From: Immundisolibacteraceae bacterium
GTDB taxonomy: Bacteria > Pseudomonadota > Gammaproteobacteria > Immundisolibacterales > Immundisolibacteraceae
Length of the DNA: 6,987 nt
Assembly (NCBI GenBank): GCA_016763355.1
Contig: JAESTY010000010.1
Coordinates: 1-6,987, forward strand
Direction: 5' to 3'
Shown here piece by piece: positions 1 to 6,491 of the stretch. The translations under genes were made by a program, and so were the position numbers. The notes under the pieces are model-generated. The model did no database searches. It saw only the letters and a list, made by a program, of their open reading frames with translations, and was not told where the DNA came from. The stretch's first letter is position 1, and every line of letters starts with the position of its first letter.

Positions 1-505
1 CTACCCAGTTCAGGCAATCAAAAATACGAAACAGGTCAATGCCACCGGCAGCCGCTTCGTCGATAAACCGGTTAACCACGTTGTCGGGGTAGTTGGTATA
101 GCCAACCGCATTCCCCGAACGTAACAACATCTGTAATAAACTACCGGGCAACGCCTGTCGTAATCGAGCTAACCGCTGCCACGGATCTTCATGCAAAAAT
201 CGATAGGCCACGTCAAACGTGGCACCGCCCCACATTTCAAACGAAAACATCTGCTCACTTAATTGAGCCGTTGCCGGTGCAACTTGGAGAATGTCTCGGC
301 TGCGTACCCGGGTCGCCAGCAATGACTGATGAGCATCTCGAAAAGTGGTATCGGTAACCAGTAACTGTGGCTGCTGTAACAACCAGCTACTCAAGCCCTC
401 AGCACCTTTTTGCTGGAACACTTCAAACGACTTGGAAACACCTGCTTTCGATTGCCCACTAGAAGGATCCTTAGGCCGCAACTCGGGCAATGTCACCACC
501 GGCAT
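1..505 (-). CDS. pyc: Pyruvate carboxylase, carboxyltransferase part (partial, runs off the left edge)
   Basis: This is the continuation of the pyruvate carboxylase in the -1 frame, open from the ATG at 505-503 to the window edge (168 codons). It transfers the carboxyl group from biotin to pyruvate. The opening 50 residues are a linker containing FEVFQQKGAEGLSSWLLQQ, typical of the stretch just before the carboxyltransferase barrel in single-chain enzymes. Then come DTTFRDAHQSLLATR (52-66, including a metal-ligand Asp of the family), FEMWGGATFDVAYRFLHEDP (89-108), LLRSGNAVGYTNYPDNVV (127-144) and FRIFDCLNW (159-167), all hallmark blocks. The rest of the barrel and the biotin carrier domain lie outside the window. 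The ATG overlaps the end of the biotin carboxylase frame by 13 bases, but no good Shine-Dalgarno sequence sits before it (nearest GAGG about 20 bases upstream). It is therefore either one gene with a frame error or slippage, or a translationally coupled second subunit. Confidence 0.9.
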   Translation of the reverse strand, partial: MPVVTLPELRPKDPSSGQSKAGVSKSFEVFQQKGAEGLSSWLLQQPQLLVTDTTFRDAHQSLLATRVRSRDILQVAPATAQLSEQMFSFEMWGGATFDVAYRFLHEDPWQRLARLRQALPGSLLQMLLRSGNAVGYTNYPDNVVNRFIDEAAAGGIDLFRIFDCLNWV

Positions 506-1998
506 TTTGGCGGAATATCTGCCGCCTCGATGCCAGGAAACCCGTTCAGCGCAAGTTCAGAAAAATAGTCCAGCAACCGATTGGCCCGATCCTGCCGAGG
601 TTTAAACTCGAGCAATTCAGGGTGGTTATCAATAAAAGTGGTGTCGCATTGCCCGGCCTGGAACACCGGGTGCTCCAGCAAGTTTTCCAGAAACGGAATA
701 TTGGTCTTCACACCACGAATACGAAATTCTCTAATTGCCCGTAAACCTTTCGCTAAAGCCTGGTCGTAATCCAGCGCCCAGGAGCAGACCTTAATCAGCA
801 GAGAATCGTAGTAGGGGGTGATTACCGAACCATCGAACCCGGCACCCACATCCAGCCTGATCCCAAACCCTTCGGCGGCACGGAAAGCCGTAATTTGCCC
901 CGAATCCGGTGCAAACCCATTCGCGGGGTCCTCTGTTGTTATGCGCTGCTGCAAGCAGTAGCCACTCTTTTTGATTGATGACTGATCGGCAATACGAATG
1001 GTATCGTGATGTAGAGGATAGCCCTGAGCAATACGAATCTGCGCCTGCACCAGGTCGCGACCGGTAATCACCTCGGTGATGGTGTGCTCAACCTGAATCC
1101 GCGGATTAACTTCAATAAAATAGTGCCGCCCTTCGCCATCAAACAGAAACTCAACCGTGCCCGCGTTGCTGTAATTAACCTGACGACAGATCGCCAGCGC
1201 ATCGCGATAAATGGCTTGACGCTGTTGATCGGTGAGGTTGAGCGCAGGCGCTATTTCCACCACCTTTTGATGACGCCGCTGCACCGAGCAGTCGCGCTCA
1301 AACAGATGCACCAGATTGCCGTATCGATCGCCTAATACCTGAACCTCGATGTGACGGGGATGCAACAAGTAACGTTCTAAAAAAATCGTCGCATCACCAA
1401 AAGCCGACAGCGCTTCGGTGCGGCACTTATCCATCGCAATCAGCAGCTCTTCGTCGCTCTGGACAACCGCCATACCTCGACCGCCGCCGCCCATGGCCGC
1501 TTTAACCATTAATGGATAACCAGTGGTCGCGGCAAATGTCAGGGCATCCTCATCATTGGTTATCGCATCAGGTGTGCCTGGAATAGTCGTTAACCCGGCC
1601 TGCTCTGCCGCATGGCGCGCCTTTACCTTATCGCCCAGGGCATCAAGCACAGCCGCATCTGGACCAATAAAGGTAATACCCGCCTGTTCACAGGCACGGG
1701 CGAAATCACTATTTTCAGAAAGAAAGCCGTAACCGGGGTGAATGGCATCGACTTCCTTGTCCAGCGCTAACTGGATAATCTCGTCAAACTCCAGATAGGC
1801 TGCCAACGGTGATTTTCCTTCACCAACCAGATAGGCCTCATCCGCCTTGTAGCGATGCAGGTGCAAACGATCTTCATGGGAATAGATCGCAACAGTCGAG
1901 ATACCCAGCTCGGTGCAGGCGCGAAACACTCGAATGGCAATCTCACCACGGTTCGCGACCAGAATTTTTTTAAACGGAGTCACTTCAAACTGGGACAT
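493..1998 (-). CDS. pyc: Pyruvate carboxylase, biotin carboxylase part (frame broken at its C-terminus)
   Basis: ATP-dependent biotin carboxylase half of pyruvate carboxylase (pyruvate + HCO3- + ATP to oxaloacetate), a cytoplasmic anaplerotic enzyme. Visible in the 501 residues: the N-terminal KILVANRGEIA signature (11-21), HPGYGFLSEN (87-96), the ATP-grasp glycine-rich loop MGGGGRGM (169-176), and the catalytic and metal-site block FIEVNPRIQVEHTITE (294-309). After about residue 470 it continues with RANRLLDYFSELALNGFPG, the linker that leads into the carboxyltransferase domain in single-chain pyruvate carboxylases, so it is not an acetyl-CoA or two-subunit biotin carboxylase. The last three residues (CRW) before TGA at 495-493 look out of frame; one extra A in the A4 run at 505-508 would join this frame to the carboxyltransferase frame. 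The start ATG at 1998 is preceded by a good ribosome site, GAGG at 2007-2004, five bases away. The family assignment is secure; whether the split is real is not. Confidence 0.93.
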   Translation of the reverse strand: MSQFEVTPFKKILVANRGEIAIRVFRACTELGISTVAIYSHEDRLHLHRYKADEAYLVGEGKSPLAAYLEFDEIIQLALDKEVDAIHPGYGFLSENSDFARACEQAGITFIGPDAAVLDALGDKVKARHAAEQAGLTTIPGTPDAITNDEDALTFAATTGYPLMVKAAMGGGGRGMAVVQSDEELLIAMDKCRTEALSAFGDATIFLERYLLHPRHIEVQVLGDRYGNLVHLFERDCSVQRRHQKVVEIAPALNLTDQQRQAIYRDALAICRQVNYSNAGTVEFLFDGEGRHYFIEVNPRIQVEHTITEVITGRDLVQAQIRIAQGYPLHHDTIRIADQSSIKKSGYCLQQRITTEDPANGFAPDSGQITAFRAAEGFGIRLDVGAGFDGSVITPYYDSLLIKVCSWALDYDQALAKGLRAIREFRIRGVKTNIPFLENLLEHPVFQAGQCDTTFIDNHPELLEFKPRQDRANRLLDYFSELALNGFPGIEAADIPPKCRW

Positions 1999-2031
1999 TA
2001 ATACCTCGATTTCTGATTTTTCAAACTATCT

Positions 2032-2048
2032 GACTAAACAAGTTAGTC
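2032..2048. promoter_or_regulatory. Inverted repeat, likely operator, over the pyruvate carboxylase promoter
   Basis: Two perfect 6-base arms, GACTAA (2032-2037) and TTAGTC (2043-2048), flank a 5-base centre and form a 17-bp dyad. It covers the proposed -10 box and part of the spacer, where a bound repressor would block RNA polymerase. The size suits a dimeric repressor, for instance of the TetR class, but no regulator gene is present and I do not recognise the motif as a named operator. Confidence 0.4.
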
Positions 2049-2060
2049 GAGCGCTGACAA
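2033..2060 (-). promoter_or_regulatory. Candidate sigma70 promoter of the pyruvate carboxylase gene
   Basis: Reading leftward, TTGTCA (2060-2055, five of six matches to the -35 consensus) is followed after 16 bases by TTTAGT (2038-2033, four of six matches to the -10). A start of transcription near 2026 would give a leader of roughly 28 bases with the GAGG ribosome site. This is the best promoter-like pair in the 120-base gap after the crotonase gene. The -10 is only moderate, so read-through from the crotonase gene remains possible. Confidence 0.4.
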
Positions 2061-2118
2061 TGCAGCTGAATCAAAATTTTGAACAGGTTGCGGCAATGGC
2101 AAGATCCTAGGGAACCTT

Positions 2119-2895
2119 TTAGTCAGGCCAACTTGGCGAGCGCTTATCAAGAAAAGCAGCGATACCCTCTGTTGCCGGAGCGGCATCCAGGTTTTTAACC
2201 ATCTCAGCACTGGCATCGGCATAGGCCAGGTCCAGCGACAAACCCTGCTGACGATAAAACGCCTGCTTACCTCCGCTAATACAGCTGGCCGATTTAGCCG
2301 CGATCAGCTGGGCTAACTCATTGGTCGCATCGGTTAATTGAAGGTCTTCAACCAGGTCGCTAATCAAACCCATTTGCAGGGCCTGTTCGGCACCGATCAT
2401 TTTTCCAGTTAACAACATTTTCATCGCCAACTTGTCGGGTACCGCACGACCCAGCGCAACTGCTGGTGTGGAACAGAACAGACCAATGTTGACTCCCGGC
2501 GTGGCAAATCGGGCACTCTTGCCAGCCACTGCAAGGTCACAACTGGCAACTAACTGACAGCCAGCGGCAGTCGCCACCCCCTGAACCTGAGCGATCACGG
2601 GTTGCGGAATCGTTTTTATGCCCGCCATCAACCGACTGCAGCTATCCATCAAAACCTGACGCTGGGACCGGTTCATCGTTGCCAGTTCAGCTAAGTCATG
2701 ACCGGCACAAAACACCGATCCCGCGGCACCAATCACCACCACCTTGACTGTTTCATCCAGTGCAGATGCCTCAAGCTGGGCCCATAGCTGGTCGATTAAC
2801 TGTTTGCTTAACGGGTTTCGCCGTTGCGGGCTATTTAACGTCAAACGACGAACAGCACCGCTATTTTCAATTAGTAACTGAGTTTGGTCATTCAT
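2119..2895 (-). CDS. Enoyl-CoA hydratase/isomerase-family protein, ECHDC3-like
   Basis: Crotonase-fold protein of 258 residues, a usual length for the family, presumably acting on an acyl-CoA thioester in the cytoplasm. It shows the CoA and oxyanion-hole blocks AGHDL (64-68) and GVATAAGCQLVASCD (106-120), then FATPGVNIGLFCSTPAVAL (130-148). These are very close in pattern to human ECHDC3 (recalled, not searched). In classical enoyl-CoA hydratase two glutamates act on the substrate, in GCE and in QPE; here they are replaced by Gln114 and Gly134. Simple hydration of an enoyl-CoA is therefore doubtful and the true reaction is unknown. I chose the ATG at 2895 rather than the in-frame GTG at 2916: TGAGGG lies eight bases before the ATG, and the protein then begins MNDQTQ, as relatives do. 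It is transcribed away from the dioxygenase genes and towards pyruvate carboxylase, with no terminator hairpin seen in the 120-base gap. Confidence 0.9.
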   Translation of the reverse strand: MNDQTQLLIENSGAVRRLTLNSPQRRNPLSKQLIDQLWAQLEASALDETVKVVVIGAAGSVFCAGHDLAELATMNRSQRQVLMDSCSRLMAGIKTIPQPVIAQVQGVATAAGCQLVASCDLAVAGKSARFATPGVNIGLFCSTPAVALGRAVPDKLAMKMLLTGKMIGAEQALQMGLISDLVEDLQLTDATNELAQLIAAKSASCISGGKQAFYRQQGLSLDLAYADASAEMVKNLDAAPATEGIAAFLDKRSPSWPD

Positions 2896-3056
2896 TTCAG
2901 GAGCCCTCAACCTCACGCCAGGCCGAAACCGCAGCTATTGACGGTGGTCGGCCAGTTTAATCGATTCAGCTTATGGCAGGCATTTACTCGCTCTGGTTAG
3001 GCGAATAAACAAATTCTGCTGGTTTATATAAAGCCCGGCGTAGTAAAATCAGGGGA

Positions 3057-3070
3057 TAAACGATCGTTAA
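3057..3070. promoter_or_regulatory. Palindrome TAAACGATCGTTAA, candidate operator
   Basis: The central ten bases AACGATCGTT (3059-3068) are a perfect palindrome, and the flanks nearly extend it to 14 bases. It lies 8 bases after the possible -10 TAAAAT at 3044-3049, hence about at the transcription start of the dioxygenase operon if that promoter is real. The binding protein is unknown. Confidence 0.35.
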
Positions 3071-3083
3071 GTAAGTTTCCAAA

Positions 3084-3110
3084 CCTGGCAGCAACTGCAT
3101 TGTTACCAGG
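3084..3110. promoter_or_regulatory. 27-base hyphenated dyad before the dioxygenase alpha gene
   Basis: Arms CCTGGCAGCAA (3084-3094) and TTGTTACCAGG (3100-3110) surround the 5-base loop CTGCA. Nine of eleven positions are Watson-Crick pairs, one more is a G-U pair in RNA and one is a C-A mismatch. It ends 33 bases before the alpha-subunit ATG. It could be a protein-binding operator or a hairpin in the mRNA leader. No U-run follows, so it is not an intrinsic terminator. Confidence 0.4.
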
Positions 3111-3143
3111 ACCAGACAGGCTGGCTTTCAGGAGAATTAGGTA

Positions 3144-4475
3144 ATGTTAATTAAAGAATCATTCGGCCCTTCGGACTTCGAGCGCCTTGTAGATGAAGAA
3201 AACGCAACCGCCAGCCGGCTTATTTTTACCGATCAATCTATTCTTGATATTGAACAGGAAAAGGTTTTCACCAAAGCCTGGCTCTATGTTGGCCACGACA
3301 CTGAAATCCCTAATGTCGGTGATTACGTCACCCGGCAAATGGCCCTTGATCCAGTCATTCTTGTCCGCGCTGAAGATGGGAAACCACAGGTATTACTCAA
3401 CTCCTGCTCTCACCGCGGCACTCAGGTTTGTGGCACCGACGTCGGTAACACCAAAGGTTTCGTCTGCCCTTATCACGGTTGGGTATTTGGTCTCGACGGT
3501 GGTTTGAAAGCGACTGCGGATGACATGGACCTTTATGAGGGCAAGGTCGATTTCAAAACTCTGGATTTAACCAAAGCAGCTCAGGTCGGCAGTTACGCAG
3601 GCCTGATCTTCGCCACCTGGAATGAAGAAGCTGACAGCCTCGAAGACTACCTGGGTGATGCCCGCTGGTACCTGGACCTGTTTCATAACCGCACCCCTGA
3701 AGGCATGGAAGTACTCGGGCCACCACAACGCTGGGTGGTCAACACCAACTGGAAACTTGGTGCTATGAATTTCGCCGCCGATGGCCCACATGCCGTGCAG
3801 GTTCATGGTCCGATTACAGCAGCTACTTTTAATGTCCCGCCGTCCATCTTTCGCGACGCACTAGTCGATAGCCCTGCGGTAAGCATGGGCAATGGTCATA
3901 ACGGCATCTTCACCCAGATTCCAGAAGTGCTAAAAGACCAGGTACCACCCTATTTAGGCACCTACCCAGACCTGATTCCGGTGTTAGAAAGCCACCTCGA
4001 TCCAAAACAGACCGAACTCAATCGCCACTTACTGGCTGGTGTCACCACCATGTTTCCGAATTTCTCTTCGGTGCAGGGAGCCATCACTTTCGACAATGAA
4101 AGCCTACCGGTAAACTTTTTGGGGATTCGCGTTTGGCAACCGATCTCCGCCACCGAAACTGAAATCTGGAACTGGTTCCTGGTAGAAAAAGAAGCTCCAC
4201 AGGAATGGAAAGAGTCCGCTGCAAAAGCTGGCGTCCGCACCTTTACTCCGTGCGGCACTTTTGACCAGGACGACGCCGAAGCCTGGGTAGCGATCAACAA
4301 GGGTATTTCTGGAACCATGTCCCGTAAGGGCGACATTAACTTTCAGATGGCCCTGGCCTATCGTGATAAGACCATTCCTGATTTTCCTGGCCCGGGTCGA
4401 GCCTACCCCTCAAACTATGGCGAAGTCACCGAATTTGATGTGCTGCTGGAATGGCAAAAATATATGAAAACCTAA
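3144..4475 (+). CDS. Aromatic-ring-hydroxylating dioxygenase, alpha (Rieske) subunit
   Basis: Catalytic large subunit of a Rieske non-heme iron oxygenase, which adds O2 to an aromatic ring to give a cis-dihydrodiol. It has 443 residues, normal for the family. The N-terminal Rieske domain carries the [2Fe-2S] ligands Cys88 and His90 (CSH) and Cys108 and His111 (CPYHGW), with the standard 17-residue spacing. The catalytic domain holds the mononuclear iron motif MNFAADGPHAVQVH with Asp213, His216 and His221, and the third ligand Asp in FDQDDAEAW (376 or 377). The motif differs from the common ENF-GD-YH form: Met208 where Glu is usual, and Gly-Pro before the first His. ATG at 3144 is preceded by AGGAG (3130-3134). 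The beta subunit follows 58 bases later. No ferredoxin or reductase gene is in the window. The substrate is not predictable; PAH, biphenyl, cumate or phthalate-like compounds are all possible. Confidence 0.93.
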   Translation: MLIKESFGPSDFERLVDEENATASRLIFTDQSILDIEQEKVFTKAWLYVGHDTEIPNVGDYVTRQMALDPVILVRAEDGKPQVLLNSCSHRGTQVCGTDVGNTKGFVCPYHGWVFGLDGGLKATADDMDLYEGKVDFKTLDLTKAAQVGSYAGLIFATWNEEADSLEDYLGDARWYLDLFHNRTPEGMEVLGPPQRWVVNTNWKLGAMNFAADGPHAVQVHGPITAATFNVPPSIFRDALVDSPAVSMGNGHNGIFTQIPEVLKDQVPPYLGTYPDLIPVLESHLDPKQTELNRHLLAGVTTMFPNFSSVQGAITFDNESLPVNFLGIRVWQPISATETEIWNWFLVEKEAPQEWKESAAKAGVRTFTPCGTFDQDDAEAWVAINKGISGTMSRKGDINFQMALAYRDKTIPDFPGPGRAYPSNYGEVTEFDVLLEWQKYMKT

Positions 4476-4520
4476 GATTTCCTTAGGCAACATCCAGGTA
4501 ACCAGCCAGCATCTCCTACT

Positions 4521-4526
4521 AAAGGA
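4521..4526 (+). promoter_or_regulatory. Ribosome binding site fixing the GTG start of the beta subunit
   Basis: AAAGGA lies seven bases before the GTG at 4534. No ATG with a comparable site exists near the start of the frame, and starting at GTG gives the usual beta-subunit N-terminus, so GTG is the preferred start codon. Confidence 0.6.
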
Positions 4527-4533
4527 TTAGATC

Positions 4534-5049
4534 GTGACCAGCACTGTAAGCGAAACCGAATACCGAGAACTGTCCAATTTCCTGTTTGCCGAAGCTGACC
4601 TGCTCAGCGATCACAACTATGTAGAGTGGGAAAAGTTACTGGCCGAAGATCTGCACTACAAGATCCCAATTCCGCAGTTTCTGGAGCAAAAGGGCGCTCG
4701 CCAGATCGGCACTATCGGTACCGACAACTACAATGACAATATCGACAGCATGAGGATTCGGCTGAATCTGCTAAAAAACCCTGCCACCACCACCTCAGAA
4801 AGAGTTCGCTCACTTCTTAACCACGTGGTCGGTAACGTGCTCGTCAGCAAGGTCAGTGATAACGAATATGAGTGCAAAAGCACCATTACCGTGCATCGCA
4901 CCCGCTTCAACCAGAAACACCCGACGACCATCAGTGGTCGCCGTACCGATCTGATCCGTAGAACCGACATTGGTTTTCAGCTGGTCAAACGCCACGTTAA
5001 GTTGACCCAGGCAATTTTAATGACCTCCAACGTCAGCTACTTTTTTTAA
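4534..5049 (+). CDS. Aromatic-ring-hydroxylating dioxygenase, beta subunit
   Basis: Small structural subunit that assembles with the Rieske alpha subunit, usually as an alpha3-beta3 hexamer. It has 171 residues, within the normal 160-190 range, with the SnoaL-like cone fold expected for the family. Supporting features are the acidic, Tyr/Trp-rich N-terminal helix (FLFAEADLLSDHNYVEW), the strand segment LAEDLHYKIPIP, the conserved-looking SERVRSLLNHVVGNV block (about 88-102) and a basic C-terminal part with GRRTDLIRRTDIGFQLVKR, where betas typically carry a GRR-D-LR motif. It carries no metal ligands, as expected. It starts at GTG and is placed directly after alpha on the same strand, so the two are very probably one transcript. 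A terminator hairpin follows about 100 bases downstream. Confidence 0.9.
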   Translation: MTSTVSETEYRELSNFLFAEADLLSDHNYVEWEKLLAEDLHYKIPIPQFLEQKGARQIGTIGTDNYNDNIDSMRIRLNLLKNPATTTSERVRSLLNHVVGNVLVSKVSDNEYECKSTITVHRTRFNQKHPTTISGRRTDLIRRTDIGFQLVKRHVKLTQAILMTSNVSYFF

Positions 5050-5149
5050 GTCACGCCAAACCACTCGCGCCACACCAACCCTTCGGCGAACAGGTAAACT
5101 CTGGGCCTCATCAACAACCAACCCGTTGGCTGTCATTTGGGGAACCTCT

Positions 5150-5199
5150 AAAAAAAGCTGTGACTCGATGTTATTTGCTCAGAACATCCAGCTTTTTTT
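5150..5199. terminator. Bidirectional Rho-independent terminator after the dioxygenase genes
   Basis: AAAAAAAGCTG (5150-5160) and CAGCTTTTTTT (5189-5199) are perfect 11-base complementary arms. Inside them GATGTT (5167-5172) pairs with AACATC (5183-5188), giving a two-part stem with a 6-base bulge and a 10-base loop. The T7 run on the right and A7 run on the left suit termination in both directions. It marks the end of the alpha-beta transcript. The pairing is mostly A-T at the base, so strength is uncertain. Confidence 0.75.
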
Positions 5200-5237
5200 A
5201 AGAAGCCCCGGTTTACTTTTCGCCGAGCGCTCGCATC

Positions 5238-6248
5238 ATGAAATCTATACAGATCTCCCCAGAATTTGGCATCGACAACCTGCAGCTGGTTGAGTCAGAT
5301 ACGCCACAGCCAGGCCCCTCTCAGGTACTTGTTAAAGTCCACGCCAGCTCCCTGAATTATCGGGACCTCATGATGGTGAGGGGCAAATACAACCCTAAAC
5401 AGCTGCTCCCCCTGGTGCCACTTTCCGACGGCGCTGGCGAGATAGTCGCGGTCGGCGACCAGGTTACACGAGCCAAAGTCGGTGACCGAGTCATGAGCCT
5501 GTTTGCCCAGTCCTGGTTTAACGGCGATGCCGGCCCGGACCTTTTTAAGGCCACCCTCGGCGGCCCACTGCCCGGCATGCTCAGCGAGTATCAGCTATTA
5601 AGCGAGCAGGGCGTCGTACCGATTCCTGATCATCTGGACTATCGAAGTGCAGCCACACTGCCGTGTGCCGCAGTCACTGCCTGGCATGCGGTGGTAGAAA
5701 AGGGCCAGATTAGCAGCGCTGATACGGTTTTATTATTAGGCACGGGCGGGGTTTCCTTATTTGCCCTCCAGTTTGCCAAACTCGCCGGTGCTCGGGTCAT
5801 CATTACCTCCAGCAGCGACGAAAAACTCGAACGTGCTCGCCAGCTAGGTGCAGACGAAACCATCAATTACCGCGAACACCCGGAATGGTCTAGCCAGGCA
5901 CTTGCCCTAACCGATGGTGCCGGAGTCGATATCGTGATTGAAGTCGGCGGCGCAGGCACCATGAACGAATCATTAAAATCGGTACGCATGGCTGGCAAAG
6001 TAATGGTAATTGGTGTACTTGGCGGCGGCGTTAATGAACTCAGCGTCCGGCCAATCCTGATCAATAGCCTCAACTTGCAGGGTATTTTTGTCGGCAGCCG
6101 CCACATTCACGAAACCATGTGCAATGCGATCAACCGCCATCAAATGCAGCCAACCATTAGCGACAGTTTCGCCCTGGCCGATGCACAGGCGGCCTTTAAC
6201 CATCTGGCAGCGGGTAGCCATTTTGGCAAAATCGTCATCGAACACTAA
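5238..6248 (+). CDS. Zinc-independent medium-chain dehydrogenase/reductase (NADPH:quinone oxidoreductase type)
   Basis: NAD(P)H-dependent oxidoreductase of 336 residues, normal for the MDR superfamily. The N-terminal GroES-like domain shows SSLNYRDLMMVRGKYN (37-52) and PLSDGAGEIVAVG (61-73). The Rossmann domain carries LLLGTGGVSLFALQFAK (165-181), including the GTGGVS dinucleotide loop, then GARVIITSSSDEKLERARQLGAD. The Cys and His-Glu zinc ligands of true alcohol dehydrogenases are absent (Asn-Tyr and Ser-Asp occupy those places), so it resembles quinone oxidoreductases and enoyl reductases. Many relatives are labelled zinc-dependent alcohol dehydrogenase by transfer of names. The start ATG at 5238 gives the family-typical MKSIQISPEFGIDNL. 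Its ribosome site is weak; only GAGCG at 5225-5229 is near. A terminator hairpin 38 bases upstream separates it from the dioxygenase pair, so it probably has its own promoter or depends on read-through. The natural substrate is unknown. Confidence 0.88.
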   Translation: MKSIQISPEFGIDNLQLVESDTPQPGPSQVLVKVHASSLNYRDLMMVRGKYNPKQLLPLVPLSDGAGEIVAVGDQVTRAKVGDRVMSLFAQSWFNGDAGPDLFKATLGGPLPGMLSEYQLLSEQGVVPIPDHLDYRSAATLPCAAVTAWHAVVEKGQISSADTVLLLGTGGVSLFALQFAKLAGARVIITSSSDEKLERARQLGADETINYREHPEWSSQALALTDGAGVDIVIEVGGAGTMNESLKSVRMAGKVMVIGVLGGGVNELSVRPILINSLNLQGIFVGSRHIHETMCNAINRHQMQPTISDSFALADAQAAFNHLAAGSHFGKIVIEH

Positions 6249-6379
6249 CGTCTATCCGAATTATTGGAACCACTTATTGGTGGCGATTACCGCCCTACTG
6301 CAGGCAGACAGGACCACCTTGCAACGCAATTCGTTCTCGCTGGAAAGCGATGATTTAGGGTCGTGGTTTTGCCAACTAG

Positions 6380-6391
6380 CGATGATCATCG
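6380..6391. repeat. Perfect 12-bp palindrome CGATGATCATCG
   Basis: A fully self-complementary 12-mer. The 9-base string AGCGATGAT occurs at 6346-6354 and again overlapping the palindrome at 6378-6386, 32 bases apart, close to three helical turns. This is compatible with a regulator bound at two sites on one face of the DNA, but could be chance. Confidence 0.35.
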
Positions 6392-6491
6392 AGAAACCTC
6401 GAAAAATTTCGCCAAAACCCGCATAAAATACCTGATCTAGCGCCTTCAGCAATTGGCATCAGCGGCAGAAGAAAATAGAATAACCAGTCTA

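Larger units (their letters stand above)
2896..3143. promoter_or_regulatory. Divergent intergenic control region between crotonase and dioxygenase genes
   Basis: These 248 bases separate two divergently transcribed genes and must hold both promoters. Visible elements are an A/T-rich perfect palindrome TTTATATAAA (3023-3032) that could supply a -10 on either strand, a possible rightward -10 TAAAAT (3044-3049) lacking a recognisable -35, a palindrome at 3057-3070 and a long dyad at 3084-3110. The absence of a good -35 for the dioxygenase suggests activator-dependent expression, which is an inference. Confidence 0.4.

Noticed and set aside
502..510. Classical programmed -1 frameshift heptamer at the pyruvate carboxylase break
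   Set aside because: The site reads G-CCA-AAA: the A-site codon could slip but the P-site would not re-pair, and I see no clear downstream pseudoknot. A base missing from the A run is simpler.
345..744. Open frames on the plus strand across the pyruvate carboxylase region
   Set aside because: They lie opposite well-conserved pyruvate carboxylase blocks, have no ribosome sites and show no family resemblance.
2896..2916. GTG start at 2916 for the crotonase gene
   Set aside because: It would add seven residues (MRLRAPE) not typical of relatives, and it would place the Shine-Dalgarno sequence of the ATG at 2895 inside the coding region.
3086..3100. Sigma54-type promoter (TGGCAG followed by TGC)
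   Set aside because: The GG and GC elements are 8 bases apart instead of 10, and the bases belong to the long dyad.
6261..6452. 63-codon leftward open frame between the MDR gene and pckG
   Set aside because: No convincing ribosome site, no recognisable domain and irregular composition; it is likely chance.
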